DNA of 11,743 nucleotides from Woeseiaceae bacterium (GTDB taxonomy: Bacteria > Pseudomonadota > Gammaproteobacteria > Steroidobacterales > Woeseiaceae): the NCBI GenBank assembly GCA_002728725.1, contig PBVS01000007.1, forward strand, positions 1 to 11,743, given 5' to 3'. Each line of letters begins with the position of its first letter. The first letter of the stretch is position 1. This document shows, piece by piece, positions 6,547 to 11,743 of the stretch. The notes under the pieces were generated by a model that worked only from the letters and a program-made list of their open reading frames with translations, did not search any database and was not told the DNA's origin. The position numbers and the translations under genes were made by a program.

Positions 6547-7443
6547 CTAATCCTCTAAAAGACCGCTATTTCTTAACACAATATCGAGTCTTTTTTCTAG
6601 CTCGACTGTAGCAGACATCATTGGCAATCTGTGTTCATTGTTTTTCATTATGCCCAGTTTTTTCATCATGTATTTTATAGGGATTGGGTTTGTGTCATAA
6701 AAGACAGCTTGATTAATTTCGAGTAATTGATGATGCAGCTCTAGTCCTCTTTCATTATTTTTATTCCATACCGCCTCGCACATTTCAGAAAGAATATTTG
6801 GGCGGAGATTACCAACAGCATTCATCAGGCCACATGCACCAATGCTTAGCATTGGAAATGAAAGTTCCTCAAGACCAACAAATATCTTGAAATCAGGGCC
6901 AAAAGCAGAAAGACATTCTGTTACAAAACCCAGATCATTGACCGCGTGTTTCATCCCAACAAAATTAACTGATTTATCACTTAATATCTTCATTGTTTCA
7001 AGAGTGACATTTACAGCCGTTCTTCCCGGAATATGATAGATCATCCAAGGTATATCAATTTTTTCTGTTAATTCCAGATAATATTCAATTAATCCTCTTT
7101 GGGGGGGTTTGATATAATAAGGAGTGACGATCAACAATGAGTCAACGCCAGCCTCAACAGCATGATTGGTAAGTATCTTTGTTTCTATTATCGATTGAGA
7201 TCCTGTCCCAGCAATTACTGGAATTTTTCCATTGGCAACTTCAACGGCTATGCTAATTAATTTATTTCTCTCATCGAGTGTCAATGTTGATGGCTCAGCC
7301 GTAGTTCCATTCACAAGAATCCCATGAGATCCATTCTTTATTTGATGCTCAATCAATGATGCATATGTTTTATAATCTACTTCCCCATTTACAAAGGGCG
7401 TAATGATTGGGGGGATTGATCCACGAATTTTATTCAGTTGCAT
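6547..7443 (-). CDS. DapA-fold (DHDPS superfamily) pyruvate aldolase, probable HpaI-role enzyme
   Basis: This 298-residue TIM-barrel class I aldolase has Schiff-base K165 (VGMKHAVND), T47 and T48 in GTTAEPSTL, Y110 in TPYY, Y136 and R141 in IYHIPGRTAVN, matching E. coli DapA T44, Y107, Y133, R138 and K161. Changes from DapA consensus are GTTGE to GTTAE, YNVPGRT to YHIPGRT, and KEASGD to KHAVND, arguing against lysine biosynthesis. A DapA subfamily (TIGR02313) is known that is assigned the HpaI step, cleaving 2,4-dihydroxyhept-2-ene-1,7-dioate to pyruvate and succinate semialdehyde; this context fits. No HpaH hydratase is visible, so a combined hydratase-aldolase activity, as in NahE-type members of the fold, is possible. 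The ATG at 7443 has GGAG upstream. It is first in the leftward unit from the shared divergent promoter. Confidence 0.82.
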   Translation of the reverse strand: MQLNKIRGSIPPIITPFVNGEVDYKTYASLIEHQIKNGSHGILVNGTTAEPSTLTLDERNKLISIAVEVANGKIPVIAGTGSQSIIETKILTNHAVEAGVDSLLIVTPYYIKPPQRGLIEYYLELTEKIDIPWMIYHIPGRTAVNVTLETMKILSDKSVNFVGMKHAVNDLGFVTECLSAFGPDFKIFVGLEELSFPMLSIGACGLMNAVGNLRPNILSEMCEAVWNKNNERGLELHHQLLEINQAVFYDTNPIPIKYMMKKLGIMKNNEHRLPMMSATVELEKRLDIVLRNSGLLED

Positions 7444-7479
7444 TTATATCTCCATTTTTACAGAAACAGTAATGATTGC

Positions 7480-7507
7480 TTGACGGACTATATCAAACCA
7501 GTATACT
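7480..7507 (+). promoter_or_regulatory. Rightward sigma70-type promoter for the hpaF-hpaE-ligAB operon
   Basis: -35 TTGACG (7480-7485), a 16-base spacer, then -10 TATACT (7502-7507). The expected start point is near 7514, inside the 16-bp palindrome, about 27 bases before the hpaF ATG. Repressor binding there would block initiation. Confidence 0.65.
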
Positions 7508-7528
7508 TAACATGTTAAGTTATTTCAA
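7500..7528 (-). promoter_or_regulatory. Leftward sigma70-type promoter for the aldolase-FAH-hpaR operon
   Basis: Read on the minus strand: -35 TTGAAA (7528-7523), a 17-base spacer, then -10 TATACT (7505-7500). Its -10 overlaps the rightward promoter's -10, and the 16-bp palindrome sits in its spacer, so both promoters cannot be occupied at once and one repressor could close both. Confidence 0.6.
7505..7520. promoter_or_regulatory. 16-bp palindromic operator, probable HpaR site
   Basis: ACTTAACATGTTAAGT is a perfect palindrome. Its core TTAACATGTTAA differs from the core of the repeats at 3253-3279 (TTAATATATTAA) only by the symmetric pair C/G for T/A, giving a shared TTAAYATRTTAA. It overlaps both divergent promoters, as expected for a MarR-type repressor. 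Confidence 0.7.
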
Positions 7529-7540
7529 CAAGAGAAAAAT

Positions 7541-7933
7541 ATGCCACATCTGACAATTGAATACTCAGAAAATCTTGCAGAAAATATTGAGATTTCTAAA
7601 TTAGTAAAAGTTATGCATGATTCAGCTGCTTCGATAGAGGCACTGCCCCTGGGCGGTCTCAGAACAAGAGCTTCACGCAGAGAATTCTATTTAATTGCAG
7701 ATGGAGATTCATCGAATACCTTTGTAAATGTAGTACTGAGAATTGCTCCAGGCAGATCAGATGAAGTCAAAAAACAAGCAGGTGAAAAATTATTCAGTGC
7801 TTTGAAAGATTTCTTTGATTTATTTTTTCAGTCAAGTCCAATAGCTTTATCACTAGAGATACAAGAATTAGATGCAAATCTGAGGTGGAAGGATAGCAAT
7901 ATACGCGAACATATGAAGAAAAGATCACCATAG
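7541..7933 (+). CDS. hpaF: 5-carboxymethyl-2-hydroxymuconate delta-isomerase
   Basis: This 130-residue tautomerase-superfamily enzyme (trimeric in E. coli) converts 5-carboxymethyl-2-hydroxymuconate to its 2-oxo isomer in homoprotocatechuate catabolism. It starts MPHLTIEYSENL, so Met removal exposes the catalytic N-terminal Pro. It follows E. coli HpaF throughout: LPLGGLRTRAS (compare FPLAGIRSRV), LIADGDSSNTFVNVVLRIAPGRS (compare MADGQHDYAFVHMTLKIGAGRS, whose Arg is a proposed substrate ligand), KKQAGEKLF, and IALSLEIQELDANLRWKDSNI near the C-terminus. Length and domain are complete. It is the first gene of the rightward operon, with a modest AAGAG ribosome site before the ATG and a short leader from the promoter at 7480-7507. 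It is 8 bases from hpaE. This is one of the most confident pathway markers in the window. Confidence 0.93.
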   Translation: MPHLTIEYSENLAENIEISKLVKVMHDSAASIEALPLGGLRTRASRREFYLIADGDSSNTFVNVVLRIAPGRSDEVKKQAGEKLFSALKDFFDLFFQSSPIALSLEIQELDANLRWKDSNIREHMKKRSP

Positions 7934-7941
7934 GAAAAACA

Positions 7942-9462
7942 ATGTCAACTGACTTAGAAAAGAATATCCAAGATGTAAAAAAACTCTTAAATAGCTATAA
8001 AAATGAAACTTTGCCTCATTATATAAATGGGAGTAAGTTGTTTAGTAAATCAAATGAGTGTTTTGAAAATATTTCTCCGATAGATAACGAGATAATAGGT
8101 TCGGTTGCCTCAGGTGGCTCAGAGGATATTAATGATGCTTGTAATGCCGCTTCAGAAGCATTTGATGAATGGAAAAACATCTCTGGCAAAGAGAGAAAAA
8201 AATTATTGCATAAAATAGCCGACGGAATAGAGGATCGTGCCAGAGAAATTGCGCTCGTAGAGAGCTATGATTCAGGTCAGGCAATTCGTTTTATGAGTAA
8301 GGCCGCAATAAGAAGTGCAACAAATTTCCGTTTTTTTGCAGACATGGCTCCTAATGCCTGCGATGGAAAATCACTTCCGGCTGATGAGCATTTAAACTAT
8401 TCAATTAGGCAACCTATTGGACCTGTTGGTGTAATTACTCCCTGGAATACTCCTTTTATGCTGACAACCTGGAAGATAGCTCCTGCTCTAGCGTCTGGAT
8501 GCACAGTAGTTCATAAGCCAGCTGAATGGTCACCTCTCTCATCAATGATTTTGGCGGATATCACGAAAGAAGCAGGACTCCCAGATGGAGTCTTGAACGT
8601 AGTTCATGGTTTTGGTGAAACAGCGGGTAAATCATTAACTGAAAATGAAAAAATCAAAGCTATTGCATTTGTAGGTGAGTCATCCACAGGCTCAAAGATT
8701 ATGAAACAGGGTGCAGATTCATTGAAAAGGGTTCATTTTGAACTTGGAGGAAAGAATCCTGTTATTGTTTTTGATGATGCAGATTTGGATAAAGCACTAG
8801 ATGCAACTGTCTTTATGATATTCAGCCTCAACGGCGAACGATGCACATCATCCAGTAGACTTCTAATTCAAGATTCAATAAAAGATGATTTCATAAACAA
8901 ACTATGCGACAGGATAGCAAAACTAAAAGTTGGACATCCACTTGATCCAGATACTGAAATTGGCCCTCTAATTCATGAAAAACACAAACAGAAAGTACTA
9001 AATTATTTTGCTCTAGCAAAAAAAGAGGGAGCTACGATCAAAGCAGGTGGCAAAGAAATGACATCAAACAGTAATGGAAATTACGTTGAACCGACGTTAT
9101 TCACTGATGTAAGTAATGACATGCGTGTCGCTCAAGAGGAGATATTTGGACCAGTTTTGAGTGCAATCACCTTCAAAAATGAAGCTGAGGCACTGGAAAT
9201 TGCAAATGATACAGACTTTGGCTTAGCGGCTTATCTTTGGACTAACGATGTGGGAAGAAGTTTGAGATTGTCACATCAGCTTGATGCTGGCATGATATGG
9301 ATTAACTCAGAAAATAATCGACATCTGCCATCGCCTTTTGGTGGCATGAAGGCAAGTGGAATAGGAAGAGATGGTGGCGATTATAGTTTTGATTTTTATA
9401 TGGAAACAAAAAATATTTGTTCGGCATTTGGTAGCCACAAAGTTCCAAGGTTAGGTAAGTAA
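7942..9462 (+). CDS. hpaE: 5-carboxymethyl-2-hydroxymuconate semialdehyde dehydrogenase (ALDH superfamily)
   Basis: This 506-residue NAD-dependent aldehyde dehydrogenase oxidises the ring-cleavage semialdehyde to the acid that HpaF then isomerises. Catalytic residues are N169 (TPWNTPFML), E267 (FELGGKNP) and C301 (NGERCTSSSR); K192 (HKPAEWSPLS) and E400 (EEIFGPVLS) form the coenzyme site. FVGESSTG (243-250) replaces the common FTGS motif and is the form I associate with HpaE-type dehydrogenases. It is slightly longer than typical HpaE (about 490) through an N-terminal extension. The ATG at 7942 has AGGA 7 bases upstream. Its TAA stop shares its last base with the ATG of the small dioxygenase subunit (TAATG), so they are translationally coupled. 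The exact substrate depends on what the LigAB-type enzyme opens. Confidence 0.9.
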   Translation: MSTDLEKNIQDVKKLLNSYKNETLPHYINGSKLFSKSNECFENISPIDNEIIGSVASGGSEDINDACNAASEAFDEWKNISGKERKKLLHKIADGIEDRAREIALVESYDSGQAIRFMSKAAIRSATNFRFFADMAPNACDGKSLPADEHLNYSIRQPIGPVGVITPWNTPFMLTTWKIAPALASGCTVVHKPAEWSPLSSMILADITKEAGLPDGVLNVVHGFGETAGKSLTENEKIKAIAFVGESSTGSKIMKQGADSLKRVHFELGGKNPVIVFDDADLDKALDATVFMIFSLNGERCTSSSRLLIQDSIKDDFINKLCDRIAKLKVGHPLDPDTEIGPLIHEKHKQKVLNYFALAKKEGATIKAGGKEMTSNSNGNYVEPTLFTDVSNDMRVAQEEIFGPVLSAITFKNEAEALEIANDTDFGLAAYLWTNDVGRSLRLSHQLDAGMIWINSENNRHLPSPFGGMKASGIGRDGGDYSFDFYMETKNICSAFGSHKVPRLGK

Positions 9463-9797
9463 TGAGTTTATATAGTTTGCAAAAATTTTTATATGAATTG
9501 AATCGAGATGAGTCTATTCAGAGGCAATACAAGGAAGATATCGAATCTTTACTGTCAAAATACACGCTCACTGATGAGGAAAGCAATGCACTGAGGACAG
9601 GAGATATAGGCCTTCTTTATGTTTTAGGGGTCAATGGTCAGATTCTAATGCATTTTGCGGCATTTCTTGGTGTAGAGTGGTTTGATTATTTAGATAAAAT
9701 GAGAGATGGAATTAAAGATCATGGTGCCGTCAGAGATGGAGTTTATGCTATGACGGGAGGAGGAAAAAGCTTCACGACTGAGGAGGAGGGCCGATGA
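9462..9797 (+). CDS. Extradiol dioxygenase small (alpha) subunit, LigA-type
   Basis: This is a 111-residue protein of the LigA-domain family, the helical alpha subunit of protocatechuate 4,5-dioxygenase-type class III ring-cleavage enzymes. Family marks are LQKFLYELNRDESIQRQYKEDIESLLSKYTLTDEESNALRTGDIGLLYVLGVNGQILMHFA (6-66), a helical stretch that in LigAB lids the active site of the beta subunit. The C-terminus is charged and less conserved. The ATG overlaps the hpaE stop by one base, and the gene overlaps the LigB-type gene by four bases (ATGA), the usual arrangement for a two-subunit enzyme. Canonical HpaD of E. coli has no such partner, so its presence beside hpaE/hpaF is notable. It has no catalytic metal ligands of its own. 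Confidence 0.87.
   Translation: MSLYSLQKFLYELNRDESIQRQYKEDIESLLSKYTLTDEESNALRTGDIGLLYVLGVNGQILMHFAAFLGVEWFDYLDKMRDGIKDHGAVRDGVYAMTGGGKSFTTEEEGR
9781..9786 (+). promoter_or_regulatory. Strong Shine-Dalgarno AGGAGG for the LigB-type gene
   Basis: AGGAGG lies 7 bases before the ATG at 9794, inside the end of the LigA-type gene. It is the strongest ribosome site in the window and confirms this start. It also suggests that the catalytic subunit is translated at a high level. Confidence 0.8.
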
Positions 9798-10618
9798 GTT
9801 TAGTCTACACAGGTGTTCTGAGTCATGCTCCTGGAATTACTGGGAGAGCTCATATGGTTGAGAATACCGATAAACGTGACGAGTTTTATGCTGCACTTGA
9901 AGCACAGAGGCAAGATATAATGAATGCCGGTGCTGAAGCAATAATAGTGATTGCAGCAGAGCATTTTGCCAATTTCTTCATGAATAACATGCCAGCTTAT
10001 TGCATTGGTATAAGTGAAAATTACGAAGGTCCTATAGAAGATCCAGAATGGCTAGCTATTGAAAAAACAGAAATTCCAGGCGCCCCTGATCTTGGTAAAA
10101 GAATCACAAGACACGTGATGGATTCTGTTGATGTGGCTTACTCTGAGGAATGGAAATTTGATCATGGAATCATGGTACCTCTCAATTTTCTAACACCTAA
10201 TTATGATTTGCCTGTTATTCCAGTAAATATTAATTGCCAAGGACCGCCTCTAACACCGTTACATAGGTCTTGGGCTTTTGGTGAGGCATTGAGAAGAGCT
10301 TGTGATGCTGTGCCAGAGAAAATTGCATTAGTTGGAACAGGAGGTATATCTCATTGGCCTGCAACACCTGATTCAGGAAAGATCAACGAAGCCTGGGATA
10401 GAGAATTCCTCGACCGATTGATGCGCAACGATAAAGAGTCTCTTTTGAGTTATAACGATGAAGATACATATCGAGATGCAGGTCAAGGTGGTTTTGAGAT
10501 TAGAACTTTTATAACTGCTGCCGCTGCTGCTGGAGGAGAAGGGGATTTAAAATTTTATACAGCTGAATTACCGATCTTTGCGGTCGGTTGCACCGTGGCA
10601 AGTTTCTCATTAAGCTAA
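9794..10618 (+). CDS. Class III extradiol ring-cleavage dioxygenase, catalytic (LigB-type) subunit
   Basis: This 274-residue non-haem Fe(II) dioxygenase opens a catechol next to its hydroxyl pair. Expected ligands are H11 (LSHAPGITGR), H57 (AEHFANFF) and E235 (QGGFEIRTF), with H187 (GTGGISHWPATP) as the catalytic base, matching LigB H12, H61, E242 and H195. DHGIMVPLNFL (123-133) is also conserved. With the LigA-type partner it should form an (alpha-beta)n enzyme. LigAB proper cleaves protocatechuate at 4,5, but the flanking hpaE and hpaF predict that this one cleaves homoprotocatechuate or a close relative at 2,3. Length is near LigB (about 300) and complete. It is followed after 30 bases by the AhpD-like gene. 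Confidence 0.9.
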   Translation: MSLVYTGVLSHAPGITGRAHMVENTDKRDEFYAALEAQRQDIMNAGAEAIIVIAAEHFANFFMNNMPAYCIGISENYEGPIEDPEWLAIEKTEIPGAPDLGKRITRHVMDSVDVAYSEEWKFDHGIMVPLNFLTPNYDLPVIPVNINCQGPPLTPLHRSWAFGEALRRACDAVPEKIALVGTGGISHWPATPDSGKINEAWDREFLDRLMRNDKESLLSYNDEDTYRDAGQGGFEIRTFITAAAAAGGEGDLKFYTAELPIFAVGCTVASFSLS

Positions 10619-10648
10619 TTCTAACTGTCAAAAAAAACGAGGTTAAGT

Positions 10649-11248
10649 ATGCCCTTTTTAGAACCTCTATCAGATGAGGGGATTCCCGCTGATATTTTAG
10701 AAAGATTTGCTCATTATAAAAACACGAGGGGTTTCACTCCTAATAGCATAAAAACAATGGTCAGAAGACCGAATATTGTTCGTGCATTCATGCAATTAAA
10801 TCAAGCAGTTTTGTATGAAGGTACTGTCAGCGAAGAATTAAAAATGCTTATTAGCTTGATATCCAGTCAGGTAGCCGGTTGCAGATACTGCCAGGCTCAT
10901 ATGGCAAATCTTTCAAAAATTTATGAGGCCTCTGAAGAAAAGATAAGTCAGGTTTGGAATTTTGCGAACAGTGATTTGTTTGATGAATCAGAAAAAGCTG
11001 CACTGGATATTGCTTATCATGGTGCAATGTCGCCCAGTCAAGCAAAAGAAGCCCACTTCGTAGCCTTAAGTAAGCACTTTAATGAATCTGAAATAGTTGA
11101 AATCGTTGCAACAATATCACTATTTGGGTTTTTAAATCGGTGGAATGACACTATGGCGACAGAATTAGAAGAGTTGCCCGAAAAAGTTGCACAATCAACG
11201 ATAAAAGATACCTTTGGTTGGGACATAGGTAAACATGAGCAAGGCTAA
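10649..11248 (+). CDS. Carboxymuconolactone decarboxylase/AhpD-like family protein
   Basis: This 199-residue all-helical protein has an AhpD-type redox motif: C78 and C81 with H84 in VAGCRYCQAHMANL, preceded by E62/E63 and followed by the FANSDLFDESEKAALDIAYHGAMSP helix typical of peroxidase-related family members. AhpD proteins reduce peroxides through the Cys pair; true carboxymuconolactone decarboxylases lack it, so a peroxidase or disulfide-reductase role is likelier than ring-product decarboxylation. It may protect against H2O2 leaking from the flavin hydroxylase, which is inference. The CxxCxxH spacing, rather than CxxCxxxH, occurs in this GCRYCQAH subgroup. The ATG at 10649 has GAGG upstream. 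It lies between the dioxygenase and transporter genes in one operon. Confidence 0.8.
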   Translation: MPFLEPLSDEGIPADILERFAHYKNTRGFTPNSIKTMVRRPNIVRAFMQLNQAVLYEGTVSEELKMLISLISSQVAGCRYCQAHMANLSKIYEASEEKISQVWNFANSDLFDESEKAALDIAYHGAMSPSQAKEAHFVALSKHFNESEIVEIVATISLFGFLNRWNDTMATELEELPEKVAQSTIKDTFGWDIGKHEQG

Positions 11249-11288
11249 ATTAAGATCTGTATAAAATTATTGATTAAATGGAGAAAAA

Positions 11289-11743
11289 ATGACAGAGAAT
11301 AAATCTATCGAAGATATTAATCATTTTATTGATCATGGCTCAATAACTTCTCAGCAAATACTGGTGGTTTCACTTTGTTTTTTATTCAATATGTTAGATG
11401 GTTTCGATATTACTGCGATGGCTGTAGTGGCGTCTCCTGTTTCAGTTGATCTTGCTCTAACCCCTGATCTTCTTGGGTGGATATTCAGTTTTGCTCTTGC
11501 AGGCATGATGGTTGGAGCAATGGCTCTAGCACCTGTTGCTGACGTAATAGGAAGAAGAGCATTAATTATTATAAGTTTACTAATTGTTGGTGTATCAGTT
11601 GTACTTACATCAAAAGCCGAGTCTTTAACGCCTTTTATGATATTGAGATTTATTAGTGGAATGGGTGCGGGAGCCTTACTTGCAAGTCAAGCTTCATTGG
11701 CAGCAGAGTACAGTCCAAATAAATATCGTGCTCTCTCTGTGGC
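11289..11743 (+). CDS. MFS transporter, aromatic acid:H+ symporter (AAHS)-like, N-terminal part (cut by the right edge)
   Basis: Only the first 151 residues are present; the frame is open to the right edge. A charged cytoplasmic start (1-20) precedes helix 1 (about 23-47), with NMLDGFDITAMAVVASP carrying the DGFD motif (37-40) typical of PcaK/BenK/MhpT-type aromatic acid transporters. Helix 2 (61-82) ends in the MFS loop motif A-D-V-I-G-R-R (83-90), then helix 3 (91-107) and helix 4 (115-138), RFISGMGAGALLASQASLAAEY. It is the last gene seen of the rightward operon, 40 bases after the AhpD-like gene, with GGAG before the ATG. It presumably imports the aromatic acid degraded here. E. coli uses HpaX, from another MFS branch, so this is a substitution. 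A different carboxylate cannot be excluded. Confidence 0.85.
   Translation, partial: MTENKSIEDINHFIDHGSITSQQILVVSLCFLFNMLDGFDITAMAVVASPVSVDLALTPDLLGWIFSFALAGMMVGAMALAPVADVIGRRALIIISLLIVGVSVVLTSKAESLTPFMILRFISGMGAGALLASQASLAAEYSPNKYRALSV

Noticed and set aside
6547..7443. Lysine-biosynthesis dihydrodipicolinate synthase (DapA)
   Set aside because: The Schiff-base lysine and triad are present, but the GTTGE, YNVPGRT and KEASGD motifs are altered and the gene sits in an aromatic-catabolism operon next to a FAH-family gene and hpaR.
9462..10618. Plain protocatechuate 4,5-dioxygenase (LigAB) pathway
   Set aside because: No LigC, LigI or LigJ-type partners are present; the neighbours are hpaE and hpaF, which act on the homoprotocatechuate product. 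Kept only as an alternative.
10649..11248. True 4-carboxymuconolactone decarboxylase (PcaC)
   Set aside because: The CxxC redox motif of AhpD-type peroxidases is present and there is no ortho-cleavage pathway in the window.
1..11743. Mobile element, CRISPR, toxin-antitoxin or defence system
   Set aside because: No transposase, integrase, regularly spaced repeats, tRNA-associated att sites or toxin-like small gene pairs were found; the region reads as a metabolic cluster beside ordinary genes.

Overview
The window is AT-rich, gene-dense and has almost no spacer DNA. It looks like a chromosomal segment of a marine-type gammaproteobacterium. That placement is an inference from an E. coli-like SstT, HpaR, HpaF and HpaE set combined with low GC; no marker gene fixes the taxon. 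I found no tRNA, rRNA, CRISPR, insertion sequence or phage gene. No gap between genes exceeds about 105 bases, and the only truncated genes are the two cut by the window edges.

Layout. (1) Positions 1-494 (+) hold the C-terminal end of the Na+/serine-threonine symporter SstT. (2) Positions 480-3192 (-) hold a three-gene unit read leftward: a divergent methylenetetrahydrofolate reductase-like protein, an M20 dipeptidase-like metallopeptidase and a DUF4149 membrane protein. (3) Positions 3193-3295 are a divergent control region with a -35/-10 pair overlapped by a 31-bp perfect inverted repeat. (4) Positions 3296-5216 (+) hold an HpaR-type MarR regulator overlapping an HpaB-type flavin-dependent phenol hydroxylase. 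(5) Positions 5222-7443 (-), read leftward, hold a DapA-fold aldolase, a fumarylacetoacetate-hydrolase-family enzyme and a second HpaR-type regulator. (6) Positions 7444-7540 are a second divergent control region with two overlapping promoters around one 16-bp palindrome. (7) Positions 7541 to the right edge (+) hold hpaF, hpaE, a LigA-type small subunit, a LigB-type extradiol dioxygenase, an AhpD-like protein and the start of an aromatic-acid/H+ symporter-type MFS transporter.

Together regions 4-7 encode a homoprotocatechuate-type meta-cleavage pathway. The steps are uptake (MFS), ortho-hydroxylation of a phenol (HpaB-like), ring opening (LigAB-like), semialdehyde oxidation (HpaE), isomerisation (HpaF), decarboxylation (FAH family) and retro-aldol cleavage (DapA fold), presumably to pyruvate and a semialdehyde. 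Compared with the enterobacterial hpa cluster it is unusual in several ways. The ring-cleavage enzyme is of two-subunit LigAB architecture. The aldolase has the DapA fold. No HpaH hydratase or HpaC flavin reductase is visible. There are two HpaR paralogues. An AhpD-like protein sits in the operon. The two control regions share the operator core TTAAYATRTTAA, so the metF-like/M20 unit may belong to the same regulon.

The most interesting ideas are a DapA-fold enzyme that may do both hydration and aldol cleavage, a compact dual-promoter operator switch, and a possible link between one-carbon metabolism and (methoxylated) aromatic catabolism. All are inferences from sequence and context.
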